Made by a program: the position numbers and the translations under genes. From the NCBI GenBank assembly GCA_964354135.1, contig CAYGZA010000001.1:1-64000 (forward strand): DNA of 64,000 bases, read 5' to 3'. This DNA is from CAYGZA01 sp964354135 (GTDB lineage Bacteria > Planctomycetota > Planctomycetia > Pirellulales > Thermoguttaceae). Within the stretch, counting starts at the first letter, position 1. Each line of letters begins with the position of its first letter. Under the pieces are notes generated by a model. The model was not told the DNA's origin and searched no databases. It worked only from the letters and a program-made list of their open reading frames with translations. Of this stretch, positions 18,160 through 27,992 are shown one piece after another.

Positions 18160-19833
18160 ATGAGCCAGTTGCACGAAGAGTGCGGGGTGGCGGCAATCTA
18201 CCACCTGCCGGAGCGAGGGGTAAGCCCACTATGCCCGGACGGGGACCCGGGCCAGGTCACGCGGCTCATGCCGCGGATGCTGCTGGACATCCAAAACCGC
18301 GGCCAGTTGGCCGCCGGCATGACTTCCTACAATCCCCGACGCAACCATTTGCTCGACACCTACAAGGAAGTGGGCACGGTGACCGAGGTTTTCCGCCTCA
18401 ACCACCGCGGGAAATACGAGAGCCTGATGCGGGACTGTGCCGGATCGGCGGCCATCGGGCACGTCCGCTATGCAACCTGCGGCGCCGACGACCCCACGTA
18501 CGCCCAGCCGTTCGAGCGGCAGCACATCAAGCGGCACAAGTGGTTCAGCTTCGCCTTCAACGGCCAATTGGCCAACTACCGGGAACTCCGCAGCGAACTC
18601 TTGTCGAACCCGGATAACCACCTGTCGCGGGAGACCGACACGGAGATCATCATGCACGCGGTCAGCACGGCGCTGGCCCGCCGGCCGCGCCGGCCGCTCG
18701 TGGAGGTTTGCGGGGAGATTGCCGGGCGGTTCGACGGGGCCTACAGCCTGGTCCTCCTCGACGCCTTGGGGAACATGCTGGTTGCGCGGGACCCGCTGGG
18801 GATCAAGCCGCTGAGCTACGCGGTGGAGGGGCCGTTGTTTGCCGCCGCCAGCGAGAGCGTGGCCCTGTTGAACCTCGGCTTCGCCTCGGAGAGCATCAAG
18901 TCGGTGCTGCCGGGTCAGGCGGTGACAATCACGGAGGGGCGTTTGGAGGTCCGGCGGTTTGCCCCCAAGCCGGGCCATGCCCACTGCTTCTTCGAATGGG
19001 TTTACTTCTCCAATGTGGCCAGCACGCTCGACGGCCGCAGCGTGTACATGGCCCGGAAGGCCCTCGGCGAGGAACTGGCCCAACTGGAGACGGTGCCGAT
19101 CGATGAAGACACCGTCGTGGTTCCGGTGCCCGACACGAGCAAGGCGGCCGCGGCGGCCATGGCGTACAAGCTCGGCGCCCCCTGTCTGGAGGGCCTGATC
19201 CGCAATCGGTATAGCGGCCGGACGTTCATCGAAGGGAGCGATACCCGCGCGAGCCGAGCCAAGACCAAGTACACCCCGCTTCGAGGCGTGCTGGAAGGGA
19301 AGCGGGTGCTTCTGGTCGAGGACTCCATCGTCCGCTCGACCACGATGAAGGCCCTCTTGGAGCGGCTGTGGACCGAGGGCCGGCCTAAGGAGATCCACGT
19401 GCGCGTGGCGTGCCCGCCGATCATCTCGCCGTGCTTTTACGGGATCGACATGTCGACCGTCGGGGAGCTATTCGCGCCGCGGTTTCTCGCCAGCGGGCCG
19501 CTTACCCCCGAAGTCGAGGCCCGGATGGCCGTGCAATTGGGGGCGACGTCGCTCCGTTACCTGCCGGTCGAATCGGTTACCCGCGCCATCGGATTGGATG
19601 CCGATCGGCTCTGCCGCGCCTGCATTACCGGGGACTACCCCACGCCTTGTGGCCAGGCATTGGCCCGGGAAGCGACGGAGAACTACCGCAAGGGGATCAA
19701 CGGCAGGACGTACGATACCGTCCGCGAAGCGGCGCCGCGTGCCGGCAACGGCGACGGCCTGGAGGGCGATGCCCCACGAGAAAGCGGCCGGTGCGAGCAA
19801 GGACCGGCAACCATCGCGAACCCGGACGGTTAG
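18160..19833 (+). CDS. purF: Amidophosphoribosyltransferase
   Basis: PurF makes phosphoribosylamine from PRPP and glutamine, the first committed step of purine synthesis. The 557-residue protein has an N-terminal class II glutaminase domain whose nucleophile is probably Cys8 (EECGVAAI), after a 7-residue propeptide. The C-terminal phosphoribosyltransferase domain carries the PRPP loop [13 protein letters not shown] near residue 383. Cysteines matching the four [4Fe-4S] ligands of the Bacillus enzyme are present in [16 protein letters not shown] and LCRACITG. There is no strong ribosome-binding site. The C-terminal 40 residues or so are low-complexity. The gene overlaps the stop of the convergent gene at 19830 by a few bases. 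Confidence 0.93.
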   Translation: MSQLHEECGVAAIYHLPERGVSPLCPDGDPGQVTRLMPRMLLDIQNRGQLAAGMTSYNPRRNHLLDTYKEVGTVTEVFRLNHRGKYESLMRDCAGSAAIGHVRYATCGADDPTYAQPFERQHIKRHKWFSFAFNGQLANYRELRSELLSNPDNHLSRETDTEIIMHAVSTALARRPRRPLVEVCGEIAGRFDGAYSLVLLDALGNMLVARDPLGIKPLSYAVEGPLFAAASESVALLNLGFASESIKSVLPGQAVTITEGRLEVRRFAPKPGHAHCFFEWVYFSNVASTLDGRSVYMARKALGEELAQLETVPIDEDTVVVPVPDTSKAAAAAMAYKLGAPCLEGLIRNRYSGRTFIEGSDTRASRAKTKYTPLRGVLEGKRVLLVEDSIVRSTTMKALLERLWTEGRPKEIHVRVACPPIISPCFYGIDMSTVGELFAPRFLASGPLTPEVEARMAVQLGATSLRYLPVESVTRAIGLDADRLCRACITGDYPTPCGQALAREATENYRKGINGRTYDTVREAAPRAGNGDGLEGDAPRESGRCEQGPATIANPDG

Positions 19834-20333
19834 GCCAGGGTATCGAAACTCGACAACCCGCCGCTTGCGTGAACCCTGGCGAACTTTTCGAGCCACTCGA
19901 TGCGCCGGCGCAGTGCGGCCTCGCCGGTCTCTTTCGCTGCGGGAGCGTTCGCGGTATTTGCCGAGTTTTGGGGCGCCTTTGGAAGGCTTCCGAGTTTCTT
20001 GCCGAAGACTTCCACCAGATTAACCTGCTCCTCGGCTGCGACGCCGTCGCGCTCCAGCTCCAGCCGGATCACGGAGAGTTCCTGGAAATCCTTTTCGGTG
20101 ACGGCCCCGGCCTGGTGCAGCTTCTGGAGCATTTCGGAGAACGCCCGGGGGGAGATCCTCGTCACGTCGTATTCGGCGAGGACCCGCCGCATGGAGTCGC
20201 TCACCCCGGTGGTTGCGGTAGCTTGAGATGCCGGAGCCGCCTGAGTCTTCTCGGCGGCGGCCTCGGCTTGCGGTTTGGGGCTTGCCAATCGGCTCAAAGC
20301 GGCGAACGTGGACAGGATACCCTTGACCAGCAT
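19830..20333 (-). CDS. Hypothetical protein, 167 residues
   Basis: I do not recognise a family. The N-terminal 45 residues are Ala/Thr/Gln-rich. The middle ([43 protein letters not shown], about residues 51-94) looks like a compact helical domain. A low-complexity Asn/Ala stretch follows, then a final helix ([16 protein letters not shown]). No signal peptide or membrane segment is clear. The coding frame is convincing from composition and the ATG preceded by GGAG. A role cannot be assigned. Confidence 0.7.
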   Translation of the reverse strand: MLVKGILSTFAALSRLASPKPQAEAAAEKTQAAPASQATATTGVSDSMRRVLAEYDVTRISPRAFSEMLQKLHQAGAVTEKDFQELSVIRLELERDGVAAEEQVNLVEVFGKKLGSLPKAPQNSANTANAPAAKETGEAALRRRIEWLEKFARVHASGGLSSFDTLA

Positions 20334-20766
20334 TGCTTCGACTCCAACGGGTGAGCCGCCGCGACCACGCGGCGTCGGCGCGACCGGCGGCGCTACGGGT
20401 CAGAAAACTCCGGTTCGGGTTGGTGAGCAAACCACGCGCCAGACTGCGACCATCTCGCGAAGCGCACCGCGGGGGGGCGTGCAAGTCTCCTAGTCACCGG
20501 GCGTTACGCTGCGCGGCTGAAAACATGGCCGCGCCCGCGGCGTCCGGCGGCCATGTTACGTCCGGCGATTCCTGCCGATTCGATCCGCAAAGCGTGCCGA
20601 TGGGGGCCTGACCGGGCCGACACGGCCCGGCTCTGAATTCTGAACCTCGAATTCTGAACCTCGAATTCTGAACCTCGAATTCTGAACCTCGAATCCTGAA
20701 CCTCGAACTCCGAACCTCGAACTCCGAACCTCGAACTCCGAACCTCGGACCCTGAACCCCCAACCG
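20334..20766. other. 433-base intergenic region with tandem repeats
   Basis: No gene is seen. The region holds the 5' side of the 167-residue gene, a 7-bp G+C-rich hairpin at 20612-20630 (CCGGGCC, GGCCCGG), and the nine-copy 14-base repeat at 20635-20760 that begins six bases from the trmB stop. Confidence 0.6.
20635..20760. repeat. Nine tandem copies of a 14-base unit
   Basis: The unit is GAATTCTGAACCTC. The first three or four copies are identical (20635-20690). Later copies drift to GAACTCCGAACCTC (three copies, 20705-20746) and end with GGACCCTGAACCCC. The length is not a multiple of three, and the array lies directly after the trmB stop. Confidence 0.92.
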
Positions 20767-21408
20767 CTACTTCTTCCGAAACAGGGCCCGGTGAACCGGC
20801 GCGTCCTGAAGGCGGGTGCGGCGCTCGAAGTGGGTGCGATAGTCCATGTCGCCGTGGGCCGGGACCTCGGGCTCCTCGAAAGGTCCCTCCCATGCGGCCG
20901 CCCCGGCCAACAGCGCCAGCGACGTCTGGAAGTACTCCTCAACGTCGGTCCAGAAGCGCAGTGTTCCGCCCGGCTGGAGCACTCGTTGGATGTTGCGGAC
21001 CAAGGCCGGGCACATCACACGGCGCTTCTTGTGCCGCTGCTTCCACCAGGGGTCGGGGAAGTAGATGTGTACTGCGGCAAGGGATTCGTCGGGAATGATC
21101 TCCGCAAGCACGCGGAGCGCGTCGGCGACAACCACAATCGCGTTGGTCAATCCCCGTCGTGCCAGAGCGGCTGCGGAGAAACGGGCGTACCGCGGGGCGA
21201 TCTCGATCCCCAGAAAGTCGGCGTCCGGCCTGGCCGCCGCGGCTTCCCTCAAGAAGAGGCCCTTGCCGGAACCGATTTCGATTTCCAGCGGTGCCCGGCG
21301 GCCGAAAAGGAGTGCCGCGTCCCAAGGGCGCGGCAAGTCGCCGAACGTCTTCAAGTTCCGCGAGAGGTCCAGCCTGGGGTCGATTTTTCGCAGGGAACGA
21401 CGGCCCAT
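20767..21408 (-). CDS. trmB: tRNA (guanine-N7-)-methyltransferase
   Basis: TrmB uses S-adenosylmethionine to form 7-methylguanosine at position 46 of tRNA. The roughly 213-residue product shows the SAM-binding motif LEIEIGSGKGLFL near residue 42, FLGIEIAPRYARF, and the family signature YFPDPWWKQRHKKRR, then FWTDVEEYF. The ATG at 21408 is chosen; an in-frame TTG four codons upstream is possible. No clear Shine-Dalgarno sequence is visible. Confidence 0.95.
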   Translation of the reverse strand: MGRRSLRKIDPRLDLSRNLKTFGDLPRPWDAALLFGRRAPLEIEIGSGKGLFLREAAAARPDADFLGIEIAPRYARFSAAALARRGLTNAIVVVADALRVLAEIIPDESLAAVHIYFPDPWWKQRHKKRRVMCPALVRNIQRVLQPGGTLRFWTDVEEYFQTSLALLAGAAAWEGPFEEPEVPAHGDMDYRTHFERRTRLQDAPVHRALFRKK

Positions 21409-21517
21409 GGGAGCGGGCAACGGGCTGTGGATCGCGGCAAGTGGGTGAAGATCGTTCGGCCGGTGGGCCTGTCCATCGTTTCCTTCGGAATCTGCGAGGC
21501 CCGATGGCCGCCGCCCC

Positions 21518-22027
21518 TCAGGTTTCCCTGCCTTTGAGGAGTTCCGCAGGCAGCGCGATGCCCATCAGCTCGCCCTCGCAGACCACGTTGTCGCGGACCA
21601 GGCACTGGAATTCACAGGTCATCATCGTGCTGCGGTTTTTCAGGAGCCGGGCGAGGATCACGAAGCGGTCCCCGGGCTGCACCACGCCGCGGAATCGGAC
21701 GTTCTTGAGGCCCCCAAAACCGACCATGGCAGCATCCATCAGCTTGTATTTCTGGGCGAAGTAGCTGGCCAGTTGGGCCGCTGCCTCGCACATGATGACG
21801 CCCGGCATGATCGGCATCCCCGGCATGTGGCCGCGGGCCCAAAACTCCCCCGGCCCCAGGTCCTTGTAGCCGGCGCAAATGGCCCGCTCCTTGTTTTCGT
21901 AGACAACCGCCGTCAGTTGCTCCATCTCGAAACGCTGGCGGTTGTAGCGCCGGACTTCCTCGATGCCGGCGATGACGCGGTCCAGGTCGTACTCGGAAGG
22001 TTCGAGGATCAGGGCTCTTCTGGGCAC
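21518..22027 (-). CDS. FabZ-like 3-hydroxyacyl-ACP dehydratase
   Basis: A 169-residue hot-dog-fold protein that should dehydrate 3-hydroxyacyl-ACP in fatty-acid elongation. The active-site segment GHMPGMPIMPGVIMCEAAAQ has the catalytic His67 and Glu81, in the FabZ spacing. It is slightly longer than classical FabZ (about 145 residues), with extra residues at both ends, so it may be one of several paralogues with a specialised chain substrate. It lies between trmB and a tiny basic gene without operon-like spacing. Confidence 0.88.
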   Translation of the reverse strand: MPRRALILEPSEYDLDRVIAGIEEVRRYNRQRFEMEQLTAVVYENKERAICAGYKDLGPGEFWARGHMPGMPIMPGVIMCEAAAQLASYFAQKYKLMDAAMVGFGGLKNVRFRGVVQPGDRFVILARLLKNRSTMMTCEFQCLVRDNVVCEGELMGIALPAELLKGRET

Positions 22028-22106
22028 ACTTCACTCCTTGGCAGTCTGTCCAAAACGCTGCGGTCCAGCAGGCGCGTGCTCCGGGTCCCTTAAACCGAGC
22101 ATCCCT

Positions 22107-22205
22107 TTACGTGCGGACCAATCGGCGTTTCAAGCGGCGGGCTTTGCTGCTGGCGGGGCGGCGGCCGTGGTTGGCTTTCTTGAGCTTGCGCTGAGGTTTG
22201 GCCAT
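22107..22205 (-). CDS. 32-residue highly basic protein with an ANHGRRP motif, possible ribosome-associated protein
   Basis: The product contains MAKPQRKLKKANHGRRPA and ends with a second Arg/Lys-rich half. About half its residues are Lys or Arg and it has almost no hydrophobic residues, as in very small ribosomal proteins. From memory, the KANHG[KR]RP core resembles the short actinobacterial ribosomal protein bL37; the extra C-terminal basic half differs. The assignment is inference. The ATG at 22205 is chosen; the longer upstream frame lacks this character. Confidence 0.6.
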   Translation of the reverse strand: MAKPQRKLKKANHGRRPASSKARRLKRRLVRT

Positions 22206-22309
22206 GGATCGGAACTCTGCATCCGGGAGAACAGATTGAACACCAGAACCACCTACTTTACCACGACGCCCCGCCACTGGGAAGTTCCCCCGCTGCCTGG
22301 CGGGTTGTA

Positions 22310-25135
22310 TCACGCTGCCCGCCGCTCGCTACGTTCCGGCAGCTCCGAGGCCCCCTCGCTGTCGACGCTGGCGGGACAAGCGGGGTCGCGACGGTGAATC
22401 CTCTGGAGAGGGGTGGGGAAGGTCCCCGGCGCCATAGCGTCCGGATGCCAGTCGGCGCCCTCCTCGCCCCTAGACGCGCGTCGGCGGCCGGCCACCAAAC
22501 CCAGAAAGGCCGGGAGCATGACCAGCGAGGTGAACAGGCAGCAGGTCAACCCCAGAGTGAGGACGCGTCCGAGGCTTTGCAGCCCCCGGTGGCTGGCAAT
22601 CATCAAGCTGCCGAAGCCCGCCATGTTCGTGACCGAGTTGACCACGACCGCGGAGGCGGTCGAAGCGCTGATCCGATAGCCGCCGTGCTGCGAGCAGTAG
22701 TCGTGGACCACGTGGACGCCGGCGTCGATCCCAATCCCTAGAATCAGCGGCAGCACGATCATGTTGGCCGGATTGAGCGGGATGTTCAGCCATCCCAGCA
22801 GGCCGAACAAGAGCGCCATCCCCAACCCTAACGGCAGGAGCGCCAAAAGCGAGTGCCGAACGCTGCGGAAATCGAGAAACACCACCGGCAGGATGATCAG
22901 CAGGGCATAAAGCGCCGCCTCTTTGTAGCTGCGCTGCATTTGCAGGGAGCCTTCGTAGGCCAGCAGGAGGCTCCCGGTCACCCGGGGATCGACGTTCCGC
23001 ACTTCCAGGGCGAACCGGCTCATCGCCGGCATGTCCCAGATGTCGCCTTGGCTGTAGATCTTCAGCAGGTAGCGGCCGCCGGGGCTCACGAAGCGCGAAA
23101 CCAGGCTTTCCGGCAGGTCGGCGAGTTGGGGAGGCTCGGGCCCGGCCGCCGCTTCCAGGGTGTGCAGCGAGGCGAGTAGCTCCTCCGCCGCCCGCTGCTG
23201 GAATTCGGACACTCGCGCGTAGCAATCGGCCTCGGACAGCCCTTCCAGCGCGGCGCCGATCTGCCGGATCCGCGGGCGGAGTTGACCGGCTTGGGGGACC
23301 CCGGCGGTCATCGCCTCGGCTCGAGCGACGAAGTCGGCCAATGCGGCGGGAGGGCATACCGGGATCGCGGGGGCTCGGCGCGGCAGGTCGGCCAGCCGGC
23401 GGTGGATCGCCTCGACGACGGGCCGCTTCTGCTCGATCCCCTCGGGGAATCGCGAGGCAATCTCTTCCACACGCTTGACCGACGGCAAGGCGAGGAAACG
23501 GGCCTTGCGGTCGAGGACCTCGTCCTGCGAGTCGGCGATGGACAGGGCATAGGAGGCGTTCAGGTCGCTTCGGCTGAGGAGCCTCTGTTCCAGGTCAACG
23601 CTCTCCAACCCCCGCGCCTGGAGGTGCAGCAGGTTGTGGTCGTACCATAGGCGGGTCACTCCGAAGGCCAACACCAGCGTTCCCGCCGAGGTGACCGCCA
23701 GTAAGAGACGCGGCCGGGCGAGAAGCGGCTCCAGCCAACTGCGGACGTCCACCGGCAAAGGGGTGTGACGATGGGGCCATTTGGTGTCGGTCAAGTGGAT
23801 CATCGCCGGCAGGACCGTCAACCCGGCGATCCAGCACAGGATGATGCCGCCGCCGGAAATGATCCCCAGCTCGGCGACGCCGGTGAATTCGGTCAGGCCC
23901 GCCATGAAGAACGCGACCGCGGTGGTGATCGCCCCGGTCGCCACCCCCGGGCCTACGGTGGCGACGGTCTCGACCAGGGCCTCGCTGCTGGAGCGAATCG
24001 ATGCGCGGAGCTGCAGGTACTGGGCCACGTAGTACATGCTGAAGTCGATTCCCTGGCCGATCAGGATCACCGCAAAGGCGCTGGAGAGGATGTTCAAGTG
24101 CCCGATGGCCAAGGTGATGTAGCCCATCGACCAGGCGGTCCCGATCGTCAGCGAGATCATGGCCAGGAGCGGATGCCGCCAGCCGCCAAAACCGGCGACG
24201 AACAGGAGCGATACGCCCACCAGGGAAAGGAAGCTCGTCTGGGTCATCGACGTTTGGCTGGAGAGCATCTCGTCGTGTTCGATCACCCGCAGCCCGGTCA
24301 GGCCGATCCTGGTTTGCGGATGGGCCGTTTGCACCTGGGCGATCACGCGGCGGAGGGCCTCGATCGGTTTTCGCCCGCGGACGAAGTCCCCTTCGCTCTC
24401 ATCGCCGGCCAGCCGCAGCAAGACGAACCCCATCCGGCCGCCGTCGGCCAAGAGCTCGCCCGTGTCGGGGTCGTCGGCCGGCGCCGGGGGAACCTGCAAT
24501 CTCGGCCATGGGGACTGGTATCGACCGCCCAGCGCGGCATGCAGGCTGCCCAGGAAACGAAGGAATTGCGTTTCGGCTTCGGCGGGAAGGGCTTGCCCGC
24601 GGGCTGCGAGCTGCTCCCACTCCGACCACATCAGGCGCGCCATCTCCCCGACATTCAGCGACCCCCAGTTGTTGCGGACGATCGGCTCGACCTGGTCCAA
24701 GAAACCCTCGATCCGCTGGAGGGTCTCCCGCGGGAGGTAGTAGAGGCCCTTGGTGCGGAGCTTCGAGGTATCGACGTGGCTGAGCACCGAGTAGAAAAGC
24801 TGCTTCTGCCGGGAGACCGCCGCGGCAATCTCATCCCGGGCGGCAACGACTTGCTCCCGGCCGGGCCCCTCGACCACGATCACGGCATCTTCCGGATCGC
24901 CGAACTCCCGGACGTATTCCGTCCAGAGGCGGTTGAACTCGCTCTTGGGATTGAGCAGGTCCAGGCGGCTCGTGTGGAAGCCGAGCCGCCACTGGCTCAA
25001 CCCCGCCGCGGCCAGTGCCAGCAGCCCGCCGAGGACCAGAGTCAACACGGGAAACCGCAACACCAGCCGGGTGATTCCCAACAGCGGCCGCTCTGCGAAC
25101 GAGGGCTTCTCTTGCGGCATCCATTCCGCGGACAT
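22310..25135 (-). CDS. MMPL/RND-superfamily transporter
   Basis: A 941-residue inner-membrane exporter of the RND superfamily, MMPL type (similar in layout to the hopanoid transporter HpnN). It has the duplicated plan: a helix near residue 28, a large periplasmic loop, five helices, then the same again. Acidic residues of the proton-relay helices are in ILIGQGIDFSMYY (first half) and GIGIDAGVHVVHDY (second half). The cargo is unknown; lipids or hopanoids are typical for the group. The start is the ATG at 25135 (MSAEWMPQ), since upstream residues look non-coding. The C-terminal tail of about 45 residues is low-complexity. Confidence 0.9.
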   Translation of the reverse strand: MSAEWMPQEKPSFAERPLLGITRLVLRFPVLTLVLGGLLALAAAGLSQWRLGFHTSRLDLLNPKSEFNRLWTEYVREFGDPEDAVIVVEGPGREQVVAARDEIAAAVSRQKQLFYSVLSHVDTSKLRTKGLYYLPRETLQRIEGFLDQVEPIVRNNWGSLNVGEMARLMWSEWEQLAARGQALPAEAETQFLRFLGSLHAALGGRYQSPWPRLQVPPAPADDPDTGELLADGGRMGFVLLRLAGDESEGDFVRGRKPIEALRRVIAQVQTAHPQTRIGLTGLRVIEHDEMLSSQTSMTQTSFLSLVGVSLLFVAGFGGWRHPLLAMISLTIGTAWSMGYITLAIGHLNILSSAFAVILIGQGIDFSMYYVAQYLQLRASIRSSSEALVETVATVGPGVATGAITTAVAFFMAGLTEFTGVAELGIISGGGIILCWIAGLTVLPAMIHLTDTKWPHRHTPLPVDVRSWLEPLLARPRLLLAVTSAGTLVLAFGVTRLWYDHNLLHLQARGLESVDLEQRLLSRSDLNASYALSIADSQDEVLDRKARFLALPSVKRVEEIASRFPEGIEQKRPVVEAIHRRLADLPRRAPAIPVCPPAALADFVARAEAMTAGVPQAGQLRPRIRQIGAALEGLSEADCYARVSEFQQRAAEELLASLHTLEAAAGPEPPQLADLPESLVSRFVSPGGRYLLKIYSQGDIWDMPAMSRFALEVRNVDPRVTGSLLLAYEGSLQMQRSYKEAALYALLIILPVVFLDFRSVRHSLLALLPLGLGMALLFGLLGWLNIPLNPANMIVLPLILGIGIDAGVHVVHDYCSQHGGYRISASTASAVVVNSVTNMAGFGSLMIASHRGLQSLGRVLTLGLTCCLFTSLVMLPAFLGLVAGRRRASRGEEGADWHPDAMAPGTFPTPLQRIHRRDPACPASVDSEGASELPERSERRAA

Positions 25136-25678
25136 AGGCGAATCCCTAGCGGGCGATGAGCATGGGCCGTTGCGCCGGCCCAGAGACCTTCTCCCTAAGG
25201 TCAACCAGCGGAACGGAAAGCGGAATCCAATCGTCCCCGCCGTTGGCGGCCAACGGACCGGGAATTGTAGCTGAGCCCGGTGCCAGCCACAAGACGAATC
25301 CCGAATGGGGCAGCGAGCTGTAAGTCGTTTCAGGGAGAAGGGTTCAGTTTGACGGGACGCAAGCATTCGTCGAGCCCGTCCGCGACGTCTCGTTCCCACG
25401 CTCCGCGTGGGAACGCACCGCGTGGGAACGCACTGCCCGGGCCGCTCTGCGGCCCTTTGACCGAACTCGTTGCGAACCCTACGGTTGCACGACTGCGAGG
25501 ACGCGGAGCGTCCTCGGCCCTCGTTACGACGCGGAGCGTCGTAACGAGGGCAGTTGACGGTTTCGACGAACGGTTTCGATCGAGTCCCGCTCGTTCATTT
25601 CCCAGTCTTCTCATTTTGCCCACTATCTCAGACGCGCACGCATTTGCGGGCCCCATCGCAGGCAACGAGACCGGGCGA
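25136..25678. other. 543-base intergenic region with hairpin repeats
   Basis: It lies between the 3' end of trpD and the start of the MMPL gene, both minus strand. No gene is seen. The centre holds three related hairpins (25390-25550). The part next to the MMPL start should contain its promoter, which I cannot pick out. Confidence 0.5.
25390..25550. repeat. Three related palindromes with a shared ACGCTCCGCGT / ACGCGGAGCGT core
   Basis: Hairpin 1: 25390-25399 with 25403-25412 (arm GTTCCCACGC, loop TCC), followed by a partial second right arm (GCGTGGGAACGC). Hairpin 2: 25496-25504 with 25508-25516 (arm CGAGGACGC, loop GGA). Hairpin 3: 25518-25532 with 25536-25550 (arm CCCTCGTTACGACGC, loop GGA), a perfect 15-bp stem. 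Arms differ outwards but the centre is constant, as in REP-like families. Confidence 0.85.
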
Positions 25679-26716
25679 CTATCGGTTGCTGAGATCAACA
25701 AGGCGAGCGAGAATTGCCTGTGCGGCGCCGCTGTCGATCGCCTCGGCAGCCAGCCGAGCCCCTGCCTCGAGAGAACTCTCTCGGCCGGCGGTCCACAGGG
25801 CCGCGGCCGCGTTGGCCACGACAATATCCCGGGCCGGCCCCGGTTCGCCCCGCAATACGCCGCGGACAATAGCCGCGCTCTGTTCCGGCCCCTCCACCAG
25901 CAGGGTATCCAACGGGCCCTCGCGAAGCCCGAAATCGGCCGGGCTCCACAGCAGGTCTCGCGTGGTTTCGCCTTGGGCGGCCTCGTCGCGGCTGACCTCC
26001 GTCACCAAAGTGGCGCCGTTGAGGGTGACTTCATCCAGCCCATCCGACCCGTGGACGACAACCGCCCGCCGGGTGCCGAGCATTCTCAGGGCTTCGGCCA
26101 AGAGCGGCCGCAGCGGGCTTCGTCCCACTCCCACCAATTGGAAGGGGGCCCCCGCCGGATTGGCCAACGGGCCGAGGATGTTGAAGATCGTCGGGACGCC
26201 CAGCCTCTTGCGAACCGGGGCAACGTGTCGCATGGCAATGTGCAGCAACGGGGCAAAACAGAAGCAAATGCCCAGCTCGTCGAGGCAGGCTTCCACCCGG
26301 GGGACCTCGGCCTCGACGTTGACCCCCAGCGCCGCCAGAACGTCGGCCGAGCCACAACGGCTCGTGATCCCGCGGTTCCCGTGCTTGGCCACGGGGACGC
26401 CCGCCGCAGCCACGACCAAGGCGGCTGCCGTGCTGATGTTGAAAGTGCGGGAGCCGTCCCCGCCGGTGCCGCAGGTGTCGATCAGCCCTTGGCGGCTGCT
26501 ACGGATGGGCGTGACGTGCTTTCGCATCGCGGCGGCCGCGCCCGCCACTTCCGTGACCGTCTCCCCCTTCCGGTGCAGCGCCAACAACAGCCGGCCGATC
26601 TCATCCTCTCCCCAGCGGCCTTCCATGATGGTGCTGATCGCCTCGAACATCTCCTGCATCGAGAGGTTCTGACCGGCCTCAACCTGCACGAGGATCGTCT
26701 GCTCTGGCGTCTGCAC
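25679..26716 (-). CDS. trpD: Anthranilate phosphoribosyltransferase
   Basis: TrpD transfers phosphoribosyl from PRPP to anthranilate, the second step of the tryptophan branch. The product has the PRPP-binding loop DTCGTGGDGSRTFNIST near residue 80, KHGNRGITSRCGSADVL, and GPLANPAG, all diagnostic. The start is taken as the GTG at 26716, which gives 345 residues and includes the usual N-terminal helix (AGQNLSMQEMFEAI). The ATG at 26659 would cut into that helix. No other trp gene is in the window. Confidence 0.93.
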   Translation of the reverse strand: MQTPEQTILVQVEAGQNLSMQEMFEAISTIMEGRWGEDEIGRLLLALHRKGETVTEVAGAAAAMRKHVTPIRSSRQGLIDTCGTGGDGSRTFNISTAAALVVAAAGVPVAKHGNRGITSRCGSADVLAALGVNVEAEVPRVEACLDELGICFCFAPLLHIAMRHVAPVRKRLGVPTIFNILGPLANPAGAPFQLVGVGRSPLRPLLAEALRMLGTRRAVVVHGSDGLDEVTLNGATLVTEVSRDEAAQGETTRDLLWSPADFGLREGPLDTLLVEGPEQSAAIVRGVLRGEPGPARDIVVANAAAALWTAGRESSLEAGARLAAEAIDSGAAQAILARLVDLSNR

Positions 26717-27010
26717 GTGACAACCGCGCTGGGTCCGATGGCGATAGGATGAAAGCGGCCGTTGGCTTCCCTTAGGGGGCGCGACCATTCTACACGCCCC
26801 CGCCGGCGCGCAAAAGCGGCGGTCTCCTGGGGCCCCGGATCGAAAAGGCGCGGGGGCTTCGCGGCGGAGGCCCCCGAGAGGCCCATCGCTTCGCCCCCGA
26901 TTGTGCCGCCGGGCCGTGGATCCTACAATCGCTTTGAGGACAGCCCCCCGGAGCTGGCGGCACGGCCGCCGCGCCGATCGACTCTTCAGAGCGAACAGGC
27001 TGGAGACCCT

Positions 27011-27955
27011 ATGCTCAAGAAAGTCATCCTCGACGTAGACCCGGGGATCGACGATGCCATGGCCATGTGCTTGGCGTTGTTCGATCCCCGCGTGGAGGTG
27101 GTCGCGGTGACGGCTGTGGGCGGCAACGTCGCGCCGCAGTTGGCGACCCGCAACGTGCAAGCGATCGTCGAGCAGTTGGACCCCCCGCGACTGCCGCGGT
27201 TCGGGGCGGCTTCTCCGCCGGACGACGGGCTGCCGGTCGACAGCCGCCATCTGTACGGGGTGGACGGGCTGGGCGACGTCGGCGTGCAGGTCGCGGAACT
27301 GCGGGTCCAACATCCCGCGGAGAAGATCATTTGCGATGAGGTCCGGGCGGCTCCCGAGGCGGTGACCATCGTCACCTTGGGGCCCTTGACGAACATCGCC
27401 CGGGCGTTCCATCGCGACCCCGAGTTGCCCTCGATGGTGGGGCGCATCGTCATGATGGGCGGAACGGTCGCCGGCCCGGGGAATATCACGCCGGCGGCGG
27501 AGTTCAACATCTACTGCGATCCGAAGTCGGCCAGGACCGTGTTTCGCTCGCGATCGACGAAAACGCTGATCCCGCTCGACGTGACCAACCGGGTTGTGTT
27601 GACCTTCGATTTCCTCCACGAATTGCCGGATGAGATGACCCGGGTGGGGAAGCTGCTGCGGAGGATCATTCCGCCGGCGTTTCGGGCCTTCCGCCAGGAG
27701 TCGGGGATCGAGGGGATCCACGCCCACGATTCGGTGGCCCTGCTATCGGTTCTCCATCCCGAACTCTTCGTGACCGAGGAAATGGCCGGCGACGTGGAGA
27801 CCAAAGGAGACCTGACCACCGGGGCGACGGTGTTCGATCGCCGGCGCATTCCCGTGTGGCGTCGCAACATGGAGGTGGCCGTGGACCTCGATCCGGCCAA
27901 GGTCACCCAGCAGATCATCCGCAACCTGGCCCAAGCCGGCAAGGCGACGGGCTAG
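27011..27955 (+). CDS. Nucleoside hydrolase (inosine-uridine preferring type)
   Basis: A 314-residue enzyme that hydrolyses the N-glycosidic bond of ribonucleosides for salvage. The N-terminal calcium-binding signature DVDPGIDDA (residues 8-16) is intact, as are VTLGPLTNIA, MMGGT and EFNIYCDP. No signal peptide is seen, so it is cytoplasmic. It is transcribed away from trpD across a 294-base gap. Substrate preference within the family cannot be told. Confidence 0.93.
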   Translation: MLKKVILDVDPGIDDAMAMCLALFDPRVEVVAVTAVGGNVAPQLATRNVQAIVEQLDPPRLPRFGAASPPDDGLPVDSRHLYGVDGLGDVGVQVAELRVQHPAEKIICDEVRAAPEAVTIVTLGPLTNIARAFHRDPELPSMVGRIVMMGGTVAGPGNITPAAEFNIYCDPKSARTVFRSRSTKTLIPLDVTNRVVLTFDFLHELPDEMTRVGKLLRRIIPPAFRAFRQESGIEGIHAHDSVALLSVLHPELFVTEEMAGDVETKGDLTTGATVFDRRRIPVWRRNMEVAVDLDPAKVTQQIIRNLAQAGKATG

Positions 27956-27992
27956 GAGCGGCTCGAACAAGGGGCCCAGGGCGACCCGCCGG

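Noticed and set aside
20635..20760. CRISPR-like array
   Set aside because: The 14-base units are directly adjacent without spacers, so it is a simple tandem repeat.
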